Below are positions 52,466 to 60,259 of a stretch of 64,000 bases of DNA, one piece after another; position 1 is the first letter of the stretch; the number at the start of each line of letters is the position of its first letter. Below the pieces are notes generated by a model. It was not told the DNA's origin. It saw only the letters and a list, made by a program, of their open reading frames with translations, and did not search any database. A program made the position numbers and the translations under genes. This DNA is from Pseudomonas putida (GTDB lineage: Bacteria; Pseudomonadota; Gammaproteobacteria; Pseudomonadales; Pseudomonadaceae): assembly GCF_001976065.1 (NCBI RefSeq), contig NZ_MNAH01000004.1, positions 436,519-500,518 on the forward strand, in the 5' to 3' direction.

Positions 52466-54571
52466 ATGCCGAGCATAGACGCCCTCGCCGATCGCTTATC
52501 GACCTACCTCGGCAAAGACCAGGTCAACCTGGTCCGCCGAGCGTATTTCTACGCCGAACAAGCCCACGACGGCCAACGCCGCCGTAGCGGCGAGGCGTAT
52601 GTCACGCATCCCCTTGCAGTGGCGAATATTCTTGCCGACATGCACATGGACCATCAGAGCCTGATGGCGGCCATGCTGCATGACGTGATCGAAGACACCG
52701 GTATTGCCAAGGAAGCGCTGCAAGCGCAGTTCGGCGAAACCGTGGCCGAACTGGTCGACGGCGTCAGCAAGCTGACCCAGATGAACTTCGAGACCAAGGC
52801 CGAAGCCCAGGCTGAAAACTTCCAGAAAATGGCCATGGCCATGGCGCGCGATATCCGCGTGATCCTGGTCAAGCTGGCCGACCGCCTGCACAACATGCGC
52901 ACGCTGGAAGTGCTGTCCGGCGAAAAACGCCGGCGCATCGCCAAGGAAACCCTGGAAATCTATGCACCCATCGCCAACAGGCTGGGCATGCACGCCATCC
53001 GCATAGAATTCGAAGACCTCGGTTTCAAGGCCATGCACCCGATGCGTTCCGCGCGAATCTACCAGGCGGTCAAGCGCGCCCGGGGCAACCGCAAGGAAAT
53101 CGTCAACAAGATCGAGGAATCCCTCAGCCACTGCCTGGCCATCGATGGCATCCAGGGCGAGGTCAGCGGTCGCCAGAAACACCTCTACGGCATCTACAAG
53201 AAGATGCGCGGCAAGCGTCGGGCCTTCAACGAGATCATGGACGTCTACGCGTTCCGGATCATCGTCGACAAGGTCGATACCTGCTATCGCGTGCTGGGTG
53301 CTGTACACAATTTGTACAAACCGTTGCCGGGGCGCTTCAAGGACTACATCGCGATCCCCAAGGCCAACGGCTACCAATCGCTGCACACCACGCTGTTCGG
53401 CATGCACGGTGTTCCGATCGAGATCCAGATCCGCACCCGTGAAATGGAAGAGATGGCCAATAACGGCATCGCCGCCCACTGGCTGTACAAGTCCAGCGGC
53501 GACGAACAGCCAAAAGGCACCCATGCCCGCGCCCGCCAGTGGGTCAAAGGCGTGCTGGAAATGCAGCAACGGGCCGGCAATTCGCTGGAATTCATCGAAA
53601 GCGTGAAGATCGACCTGTTTCCGGACGAGGTCTATGTGTTCACGCCCAAAGGCCGGATCATGGAGCTGCCCAAGGGCTCCACGGCGGTCGACTTTGCCTA
53701 TGCGGTGCACACCGACGTCGGCAACAGCTGCATTGCCTGCCGGATCAATCGCCGCCTTGCGCCGCTGTCCGAACCGCTGCAAAGCGGCTCCACGGTCGAG
53801 ATCGTCAGCGCTCCGGGCGCACGGCCGAACCCGGCGTGGCTCAACTTCGTGGTCACCGGCAAGGCGCGTACCCATATCCGCCATGCACTGAAACTGCAGC
53901 GCCGTTCCGAGTCCATCAGCCTGGGCGAACGCCTGCTGAACAAGGTGCTCAACGGGTTCGACAGTTCGCTGGAAAAAATCCCGGCGGAGCGCGTCAAGGC
54001 GATGCTCGCCGAATACCGCCTCGAACTGATCGAAGACTTGCTTGAAGACATCGGCCTGGGCAATCGCATGGCTTATGTGGTGGCTCGCCGCCTGCTCGGC
54101 GAAGGTGAGCAATTGCCAAGTCCGGAAGGTCCCCTGGCGATTCGCGGTACCGAAGGCCTGGTCCTCAGCTACGCCAAGTGCTGCACGCCGATCCCGGGCG
54201 ACCCGATCGTCGGCCACCTCTCCGCCGGCAAAGGCATGGTCGTGCACCTGGACAACTGCCGCAACATCAGCGAAATCCGCCACAACCCGGAAAAATGCAT
54301 CCAGCTCTCGTGGGCCAAGGATGTCACCGGCGAATTCAACGTCGAACTGCGCGTCGAGCTGGAACACCAGCGCGGCCTGATCGCCCTGCTGGCCAGCAGC
54401 GTCAACGCAGCTGACGGCAACATCGAAAAAATCAGCATGGATGAACGCGATGGTCGCATCAGCGTGGTCCAACTGGTGGTCAGCGTACACGACCGTGTGC
54501 ACCTGGCCCGCGTGATCAAGAAACTGCGCGCCCTGACCGGGGTGATTCGCATCACCCGCATGCGCGCGTAG
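52466..54571 (+). CDS. spoT: (p)ppGpp synthetase/hydrolase SpoT
   Basis: 701 residues. HD hydrolase domain (~20-180: VTHPLAVANIL, MLHDVIEDT), synthetase domain (~220-340: YGIYKKMRGKRR, with RFKDYIAIPKANGYQSLHT), TGS domain (~385-445: VYVFTPKGRIMELPKG), a conserved-cysteine region (YAKCCTPIPGDPIVGH) and an ACT domain (~625-701). RFKD is the RxKD variant typical of bifunctional SpoT/Rel enzymes rather than RelA. It degrades and weakly makes the stringent-response alarmone. Confidence 0.97.
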   Translation: MPSIDALADRLSTYLGKDQVNLVRRAYFYAEQAHDGQRRRSGEAYVTHPLAVANILADMHMDHQSLMAAMLHDVIEDTGIAKEALQAQFGETVAELVDGVSKLTQMNFETKAEAQAENFQKMAMAMARDIRVILVKLADRLHNMRTLEVLSGEKRRRIAKETLEIYAPIANRLGMHAIRIEFEDLGFKAMHPMRSARIYQAVKRARGNRKEIVNKIEESLSHCLAIDGIQGEVSGRQKHLYGIYKKMRGKRRAFNEIMDVYAFRIIVDKVDTCYRVLGAVHNLYKPLPGRFKDYIAIPKANGYQSLHTTLFGMHGVPIEIQIRTREMEEMANNGIAAHWLYKSSGDEQPKGTHARARQWVKGVLEMQQRAGNSLEFIESVKIDLFPDEVYVFTPKGRIMELPKGSTAVDFAYAVHTDVGNSCIACRINRRLAPLSEPLQSGSTVEIVSAPGARPNPAWLNFVVTGKARTHIRHALKLQRRSESISLGERLLNKVLNGFDSSLEKIPAERVKAMLAEYRLELIEDLLEDIGLGNRMAYVVARRLLGEGEQLPSPEGPLAIRGTEGLVLSYAKCCTPIPGDPIVGHLSAGKGMVVHLDNCRNISEIRHNPEKCIQLSWAKDVTGEFNVELRVELEHQRGLIALLASSVNAADGNIEKISMDERDGRISVVQLVVSVHDRVHLARVIKKLRALTGVIRITRMRA

Positions 54572-54608
54572 CTAGCCCCCAAAGCCAAGCCCTTACAAGG
54601 AGTCATAG

Positions 54609-54989
54609 ATGACCAAGACTGTTATCACCAGCGACAAAGCCCCGGCCGCCATCGGCACTTACTCCCAGGCGATCAAGGCTGGCAACACCGTGTACATGTC
54701 GGGCCAGATTCCCCTGGACCCAAAAACCATGGAACTGGTCGAAGGCTTCGAAGCCCAGACCGTCCAGGTGTTCGAGAACCTCAAGGCCGTGGCTGAAGCC
54801 GCCGGCGGTTCGTTCAAGGACATCGTCAAACTGAACATCTTCCTCACCGACCTGAGCCATTTCGCCAAGGTCAACGAGATCATGGGCAAGTATTTCGACC
54901 AGCCTTACCCTGCCCGCGCCGCCATCGGCGTTGCAGCCCTGCCAAAGGGTTCGCAGGTTGAGATGGATGCCATCCTGGTCATCGAGTAA
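54609..54989 (+). CDS. ridA: Reactive intermediate deaminase RidA
   Basis: 126 residues. YjgF/YER057c/UK114 family with SGQIPLDP, the catalytic arginine in PYPARAAIGVAALP and the final VEMDAILVIE. It hydrolyses reactive enamine/imine intermediates, such as 2-aminoacrylate from serine, protecting PLP enzymes. It stands after spoT as in P. aeruginosa (PA5339). It is the only intact RidA-type gene in this window; the dad-linked copy is decayed. Confidence 0.95.
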   Translation: MTKTVITSDKAPAAIGTYSQAIKAGNTVYMSGQIPLDPKTMELVEGFEAQTVQVFENLKAVAEAAGGSFKDIVKLNIFLTDLSHFAKVNEIMGKYFDQPYPARAAIGVAALPKGSQVEMDAILVIE

Positions 54990-54995
54990 TACGTC

Positions 54996-55022
54996 CGGCG
55001 CAGCCCTCTGAAGGCTGCGCCG
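54996..55022. terminator. Perfect hairpin after ridA
   Basis: CGGCGCAGCC and GGCTGCGCCG form a 10-bp GC-rich stem around CTCTGAA, 7 bp past the stop. No T run follows, so termination would be weak or factor-dependent. Confidence 0.6.
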
Positions 55023-55060
55023 CTGCCGTATGTATAAAAGCGTTTTGAAAGGATTCCACC

Positions 55061-55801
55061 ATGCGCGCTGCGCTAGCCCTCTCGCTGGTCGCCCTACTCC
55101 TGGGCGGTTGTGCCAGCAACCCTGCCGACCGTGACATCAGTGGCACCTGGATCAACCAGGCGGCGATCGATGCTGCGGCCAAAGGCGGCCCCCTGCGTGA
55201 AGCCCTCCAGGCCTATGGTCCGAACCTGGAATGGGACGTCAACACCAAGGCCAGTCAGGCCCGCTACACCAATGGTTTTGAAAATGTCGAAGGCAAGTTG
55301 TTGGGCGAAGAGTCCGGCGCCTGGAAAGTCGACTTTTATGGCAGCTCTGCCAGCGAGCTCAAGCGCGACGGCAAGCAACTGAGCCAGGCCGCCAGCGACA
55401 ACGAACCTGAGCAGGTCTTCGACCGGGCGCAGATTCCGGTTCCGGATGGCGCGCCGATGGGCGCCAGCTTCGAACGCGCGCTGTATTCGGCGTACATGGG
55501 CGGTAGCTGGAAGGTCGTCAGCGGTCCCGGCGAAGGCAATAGCGTGCAGTTCCAGGCCGACGGCCAGGTTATCGGGCTGCCGGAAGCCGATCGCTACGCC
55601 CTGTGCCTGGCGGGTGATTGCGCGTCGATGAGCGGAGGCAACGACAACATGTGGTTGCAAATCAACGGACAGGGAAATCCCTGGATCTTTGCGCGCAAAG
55701 GCAAGGAACTGGAAATTTTCCAGGCCGTGAATTCTGCCCAGGCAGACGAAATGCCCCAGTACGCACCGGGCAATCGTAAGTGGTTGCTGGAAAAGCAGTA
55801 A
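55061..55801 (+). CDS. Hypothetical lipoprotein
   Basis: 246 residues. A lipobox LLGGC with Cys17 is followed by ASNP, favouring outer-membrane sorting. The mature part is mixed and mostly beta, with aromatic repeats (GTWINQAAI, GAWKVDF, GSWKVVS) suggesting a lipocalin-like or two-repeat structure. Two cysteines (YALCLAGDCASM) may form a disulfide. It matches in place a conserved hypothetical of P. aeruginosa (PA5340). AAAGGA precedes the ATG. Function unknown. Confidence 0.75.
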   Translation: MRAALALSLVALLLGGCASNPADRDISGTWINQAAIDAAAKGGPLREALQAYGPNLEWDVNTKASQARYTNGFENVEGKLLGEESGAWKVDFYGSSASELKRDGKQLSQAASDNEPEQVFDRAQIPVPDGAPMGASFERALYSAYMGGSWKVVSGPGEGNSVQFQADGQVIGLPEADRYALCLAGDCASMSGGNDNMWLQINGQGNPWIFARKGKELEIFQAVNSAQADEMPQYAPGNRKWLLEKQ

Positions 55802-55815
55802 GCACACATGTGCCA

Positions 55816-55904
55816 TGTGGGAGCGAGCCTGCTCGCGAAGCGGTGTGTCAGACAACATGACTGTTGGATGTTACGGCCTCTTCGCGAGCAGGCTCGCTCC
55901 CACA
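55816..55904. repeat. REP doublet after the lipoprotein gene
   Basis: Inverted copies of TGTGGGAGCGAGCCTGCTCG and its complement around ~35 bp. Between convergent genes. The core is GAGCCTGCTC, a variant of the GGGCTTGCTC class. Confidence 0.85.
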
Positions 55905-55925
55905 AACGGTTCGGGTACCTGGCAG

Positions 55926-56783
55926 TTAACCGTTCCCTTCGATTATCGCGGCATACCCCTCGCGAAAGCTCGGATACTTCGGCGTCCAACCCAACGCCCT
56001 AGCCCGTGCATTGCTACAACGCTTGCTCCCGGTGCGGCGCACCGTGGCGTCCTCCGCCCATTCGGTCACACCCAGATACTCGCGCAACCAGCCCACCACA
56101 TCCGCCAGGGCCGCGGGCGCGTCATCAACGCCTATATAGACGTCATCCAGTGCCTCGCCACGCCGATCCGCCTCCAGCAGACAGGCCATCAACCCCGCGG
56201 CGTCATCGGCATGAATTCGATTGGCGAACAGCGGCGGATCGACCGCCACGCGATACCCCCGGCGAACCTGAGTCAGCAGCCACTCACGACCCGGGCCGTA
56301 GATACCGGTCAGTCGCACAATGCTGGCCGGGATGCCGCTGTTGAGGGCAATTTGCTCGGCCTCGAGCATCACCCGCCCTGAATAACCCGCCGCCACGGTC
56401 GGCGAAGTCTCGTCAATCCACTCGCCCTGCTGCTGACCGTAGACACTGCTGCTGGAAACGAACAGCAGGCGATTGGGCACCTGCCCGTAATCGCCCAGCC
56501 ACTCCAGCACATGCTGCAGGCCCTGGACATAAGCGGCGCGGTAGCCGGCCTCATCGTGATCGGTGGCAGCCGCGCAATACACCAGGTAATCCACCGCACC
56601 GATCGGCCAGGTCGCCGGGCAGTCTTTGTCGAACAAGTCGCCGGCCACCCCGACAACCCCATTTGGCAGGCGTGAAACGTCGCGGCGCAGGCCATGGACC
56701 TCCCACCCGCCAGCCAACAATTGCGTGGCCAGGCGACTGCCGACATCACCACAGCCGGCGATCAAAACAGAGGGCGCGGACAT
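55926..56783 (-). CDS. NAD(P)-binding Rossmann-fold protein, YeeZ-like
   Basis: 285 residues from the ATG at 56783 (GAGGAGAG 7 bp upstream). The Rossmann motif GCGDVGSRLATQLL lies at ~9, the YCAAATDHDEAGY segment follows and the catalytic-type SSSSVYGQQQGEW is at ~110. It fits extended short-chain dehydrogenase/epimerase-like proteins such as YeeZ, thought to act on nucleotide sugars or quinones. The substrate is unknown. Confidence 0.82.
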   Translation of the reverse strand: MSAPSVLIAGCGDVGSRLATQLLAGGWEVHGLRRDVSRLPNGVVGVAGDLFDKDCPATWPIGAVDYLVYCAAATDHDEAGYRAAYVQGLQHVLEWLGDYGQVPNRLLFVSSSSVYGQQQGEWIDETSPTVAAGYSGRVMLEAEQIALNSGIPASIVRLTGIYGPGREWLLTQVRRGYRVAVDPPLFANRIHADDAAGLMACLLEADRRGEALDDVYIGVDDAPAALADVVGWLREYLGVTEWAEDATVRRTGSKRCSNARARALGWTPKYPSFREGYAAIIEGNG

Positions 56784-56972
56784 CAGAAAACTCTCCTCGA
56801 AAATGGACAAACTAGCGCCGGCAATGGACGAGCGGCTAGTAATGCAGGAAAAAAAGAGACTCTATTACTTCTGTTAACAAGAATTAATTGCAATAATACT
56901 GGCCACTTTGTTCTCGGCCTCACGAGGCCTGGAAGAACATCAACCGTCTTTTTCTCTCAGGTCCGGCCCAGC

Positions 56973-57947
56973 ATGACACGAAATCAACTCTTCGCTTCGC
57001 CTACCAAACGACCTCGCGCCTGGAACGCGGTGGCCGCCTTGCTACTCAGCCTGGTGCTGGCGCCGACCGCCGCATTGGCTGATGCACAAGCGCCCGTCGC
57101 CCCGGCTGCCGCCTCCGCACCTGCTCCAACCAATCACGTCGCTCCGGCGGTGACCCCGGCCGCGACCGATCCTGCCCAGGCAGTACCGGCAGACACTCTC
57201 GGTGAAGACACTCCCGAAGTCCTCGAAGCTGACAACAGCTTGGGCATGGCCCATGACCTGTCGCCGTGGGGCATGTACCAGAACGCTGACATCATCGTGA
57301 AAATCGTGATGATCGGCCTGGCCATCGCTTCGATCATTACCTGGACCATCTGGATTGCCAAAGGCTTCGAGCTAATGGGCGCCAAGCGTCGCCTGCGCAC
57401 TGAAATCGCGCACCTGAAAAAAGCCGCCACGCTCAAGGAAGCCGCCGCATCGGCGACCAAACCAGGCACCCTGGCCAACCTGCTGGTCCATGACGCCCTG
57501 GAAGAAATGCATTTGTCGGCGAGCAGCCGTGAGAAAGAAGGCATCAAGGAACGCGTCAGCTTCCGCCTTGAGCGCCTGGTGGCCGCCTGCGGCCGCAACA
57601 TGAGCAGCGGCACCGGCGTACTCGCCACCATCGGTTCCACTGCGCCGTTCGTCGGTCTGTTTGGCACCGTATGGGGCATCATGAACAGCTTCATCGGCAT
57701 CGCCAAGACCCAGACCACCAACCTGGCCGTTGTCGCCCCCGGCATCGCCGAAGCCCTGCTGGCAACCGCCCTGGGCCTGGTGGCAGCGATCCCGGCGGTC
57801 GTGATCTACAACGTATTCGCCCGCTCCATCGCCGGCTACAAGGCGCAAGTATCCGACGCGTCGGCAGAGGTCCTGCTGCTGGTCAGCCGCGACCTCGACC
57901 ACCAGCCTGAGCGCAGCTCGCATCCGCACATGGTGAAAGTGGGGTAA
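56973..57947 (+). CDS. exbB: TonB-system energiser ExbB (long form)
   Basis: 324 residues. An N-terminal extension (~1-85) with a signal-like helix (AALLLSLVLAPTAALA) and an Ala/Pro-rich stretch precedes the common ExbB core, which has transmembrane segments near 112-132, 215-237 and 260-282. TAPFVGLFGTVWGIM and IAEALLATALGLVAAIPAV are the MotA/TolQ/ExbB proton-channel signatures. The extended N-terminus is usual in Pseudomonas. The upstream gap (56784-56972) is AT-rich (TTAACAAGAATTAATTGCAA) and may carry a Fur-controlled promoter. Confidence 0.95.
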   Translation: MTRNQLFASPTKRPRAWNAVAALLLSLVLAPTAALADAQAPVAPAAASAPAPTNHVAPAVTPAATDPAQAVPADTLGEDTPEVLEADNSLGMAHDLSPWGMYQNADIIVKIVMIGLAIASIITWTIWIAKGFELMGAKRRLRTEIAHLKKAATLKEAAASATKPGTLANLLVHDALEEMHLSASSREKEGIKERVSFRLERLVAACGRNMSSGTGVLATIGSTAPFVGLFGTVWGIMNSFIGIAKTQTTNLAVVAPGIAEALLATALGLVAAIPAVVIYNVFARSIAGYKAQVSDASAEVLLLVSRDLDHQPERSSHPHMVKVG

Positions 57948-57953
57948 TCGGCC

Positions 57954-58382
57954 ATGGGCCTGCATTTGAAAGAAGGGGCAGACGACGATCTGTCCGAGAA
58001 CCACGAAATCAACGTCACGCCGTTCATCGACGTGATGCTGGTGCTGCTGATCATCTTCATGGTGGCGGCCCCGCTGGCCACCGTGGACATCAAGGTCGAC
58101 CTGCCCGCATCCACCGCCAAACCGGCGCCGCGGCCAGAGAAACCTGTGTTCCTTAGCGTCAAGGCTGACCAGCGCCTGTTCCTTGGCGAAGATGAAGTGA
58201 AGGCCGAAACACTCGGCGCTACGCTCGACGCCAGGACGCAGGGCAAGAAAGACACGACGATCTTCTTCCAGGCCGATAAAGGCGTGGATTACGGCGACTT
58301 GATGAGCGTGATGGACAATCTGCGCGCCGCCGGTTACCTGAAGGTGGGCTTGGTCGGACTTGAGACGGCAGCCAAGAAATGA
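57954..58382 (+). CDS. exbD: TonB-system protein ExbD
   Basis: 142 residues. One N-terminal transmembrane helix with the essential aspartate (INVTPFIDVMLVLLIIFMV) and a periplasmic domain ending in VGLVGLE. It forms the proton-driven motor with ExbB. It starts 6 bp after exbB and overlaps tonB by ATGA. Confidence 0.96.
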   Translation: MGLHLKEGADDDLSENHEINVTPFIDVMLVLLIIFMVAAPLATVDIKVDLPASTAKPAPRPEKPVFLSVKADQRLFLGEDEVKAETLGATLDARTQGKKDTTIFFQADKGVDYGDLMSVMDNLRAAGYLKVGLVGLETAAKK

Positions 58383-59128
58383 TCACTACGCGCCATAAAC
58401 TGACGCGTTACAGCGGTAGCCTGGCGATCGTGCTGGGCGTTCACGCAGTGGCGATCGCGCTGGCCGTGAACTGGACTGCCCACCCGCCCATCGAATTGCC
58501 GCCCCAGGCAATGATGGTCGAGCTGGCACCGGTTCCCGCCCCGCCACCGCCTGCACCGCCTAAGGTCGTCACGCCTCCACAGCCGCCCGCTCCGGTTGAA
58601 GAACTGCCGATACCCAAGCTTGCCGAAGCGCCGAAGGCCGAGATTGCCGTGCCCAAGCCGGTCAAGCCCAAGCCGAAGCCGCAACCGCCCAAGCCGGTAG
58701 AGAAAAAGCCCGAGCCGCCAAAGGAAAAACCGTCGGAAGCCAAGCCAAGTGACGCCCAACCGACTCAGGCCCCTACGGAGAAATCCGCCCAGCCTGCGTC
58801 GAGCCCATCCCCGGCTCAACTGGCCGCCAAAGCCAGCTGGCAAGGCACCTTGCTCGCCCACCTTGCCAAGTACAAGAAGTATCCGGCCAGTGCTCAGGCA
58901 CGGGGCAAGGAAGGCATGAACCGGCTGCGCTTCGTGGTGGATGCCGAAGGCAACGTGCTGTCGTTCGAACTGGTGGGCGCCTCCGGCACTGCGGATCTGG
59001 ACCGGGCAACCCTGGAAATGATCCGCCGGGCCCAACCGCTGCCCAAGCCACCGGCAGACATGCTGACCAATGGCTCCATCGAAATTGTTGCTCCGTTTGT
59101 TTATTCGCTGGAAAAGCGTCGGCGCTAA
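58379..59128 (+). CDS. tonB: Energy transducer TonB
   Basis: 249 residues. N-terminal transmembrane helix (~14-33), a long periplasm-spanning spacer rich in Pro, Lys and Glu (~45-150, e.g. KPVKPKPKPQPPKPVEKK), and a C-terminal TonB domain (YPASAQARGKEGMNRLRFVV, LEMIRRAQPLP). It passes energy to outer-membrane siderophore and vitamin receptors. ATGA overlap with exbD implies coupled translation. Confidence 0.95.
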   Translation: MITTRHKLTRYSGSLAIVLGVHAVAIALAVNWTAHPPIELPPQAMMVELAPVPAPPPPAPPKVVTPPQPPAPVEELPIPKLAEAPKAEIAVPKPVKPKPKPQPPKPVEKKPEPPKEKPSEAKPSDAQPTQAPTEKSAQPASSPSPAQLAAKASWQGTLLAHLAKYKKYPASAQARGKEGMNRLRFVVDAEGNVLSFELVGASGTADLDRATLEMIRRAQPLPKPPADMLTNGSIEIVAPFVYSLEKRRR

Positions 59129-59140
59129 AAGCAACAAATC

Positions 59141-59217
59141 AAAAGATCGCAGCCTGCGGCAGCGCCTTCAGGGATCACGTTAACCCGTGAAGGCGCTGCC
59201 GCAGGCTGCGATCTTTT
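59141..59217. repeat. Long inverted repeat after tonB (GATCGCAGCCTGCGGCAGC class)
   Basis: AAAAGATCGCAGCCTGCGGC... pairs with its complement across a ~16-base centre, giving an arm of ~30 bp followed by TTTTTT. It belongs to a third REP-like family common in P. fluorescens and can serve as the tonB terminator. Confidence 0.85.
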
Positions 59218-59321
59218 TTGCCTTTTGCATTGCCCTGTGTCGCGCGATACACGCAGTCTGATAACGTGCGTCTATCGATTGCAGCCGGTATGCTTGGCTC
59301 GCAACTTCATGGACGCTTGCT

Positions 59322-60251
59322 ATGACCCTCACTGAATTACGCTACATCGTAACCCTCGCCCAAGAACAGCACTTCGGCCATGCCGCCGAGCGCTGTCACG
59401 TCAGCCAGCCAACCCTGTCGGTGGGCGTGAAAAAGCTTGAAGACGAACTCGGTGTGCTGATTTTCGAGCGCAGCAAAAGCGCCGTGCGCTTGACCCCGGT
59501 CGGCGAAGGCATCGTTGCCCAGGCGCAAAAGGTGCTTGAGCAGGCCCAAGGCATCCGCGAACTGGCCCAGGCCGGCAAGAACCAGCTGACCGCGCCACTG
59601 AAGGTCGGCGCGATCTATACCGTCGGCCCGTACCTGTTCCCGCACCTGATTCCGCAACTGCACCGGGTTGCCCCGCAGATGCCGTTGTACATAGAGGAAA
59701 ACTTCACCCACGTGCTGCGTGACAAACTGCGCAACGGCGAACTCGACGCGATCATTATCGCGCTGCCGTTCAACGAAGCCGACGTGCTGACCTTGCAGCT
59801 CTATGACGAACCGTTCTATGTCCTGATGCCGGCTCAACACCCGTGGACACAGAAAGAATCCATCGACGCCAGCCTGCTCAACGACAAGAGTCTGCTGCTG
59901 CTCGGCGAAGGCCATTGCTTCCGCGACCAGGTACTCGAAGCCTGCCCGACCCTGACCAAAGGCAACGACGGCGCCAAGCACACCACCGTGGAGTCCAGCT
60001 CACTGGAAACCATCCGCCACATGGTGGCTTCCGGCCTTGGCATTTCGATCCTGCCGCTGTCGGCAGTCGACAGCCATCACTACGCCCCCGGCGTGATCGA
60101 AGTTCGCCCGCTGTCGGCGCCAGTGCCCTATCGCACCGTGGCCATCGCCTGGCGTGCGAGCTTCCCGCGGCCGAAGGCCATTGAAATCCTCGCTGACTCC
60201 ATTCGCCTGTGCTCGGTGGCTAAACCCGCAGCACCGGTGACGGCCGGTTAA
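59322..60251 (+). CDS. oxyR: Hydrogen peroxide-sensing regulator OxyR
   Basis: 309 residues. LysR-type with helix-turn-helix at ~5-60 (MTLTELRYIVTLAQEQHFGH) and the redox pair Cys199 (GEGHCFRD) and Cys208 (EACPTL) at the same numbers as in E. coli OxyR. Oxidation to a disulfide activates catalase, peroxiredoxin and other defence genes. recG starts 8 bp downstream, the usual Pseudomonas oxyR-recG order. Confidence 0.97.
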   Translation: MTLTELRYIVTLAQEQHFGHAAERCHVSQPTLSVGVKKLEDELGVLIFERSKSAVRLTPVGEGIVAQAQKVLEQAQGIRELAQAGKNQLTAPLKVGAIYTVGPYLFPHLIPQLHRVAPQMPLYIEENFTHVLRDKLRNGELDAIIIALPFNEADVLTLQLYDEPFYVLMPAQHPWTQKESIDASLLNDKSLLLLGEGHCFRDQVLEACPTLTKGNDGAKHTTVESSSLETIRHMVASGLGISILPLSAVDSHHYAPGVIEVRPLSAPVPYRTVAIAWRASFPRPKAIEILADSIRLCSVAKPAAPVTAG

Positions 60252-60259
60252 GCAACGCC

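Noticed and set aside
52496..54502. 668-codon open frame on the minus strand opposite spoT
   Set aside because: It is a shadow of the GC-rich spoT gene; the translation is low-complexity (rich in H, Q, V, D) with no family motif and no ribosome-binding site.
56860..56900. Fur box upstream of exbB
   Set aside because: The AT-rich stretch is suggestive, but it does not match the 19-bp consensus well enough to annotate an operator.
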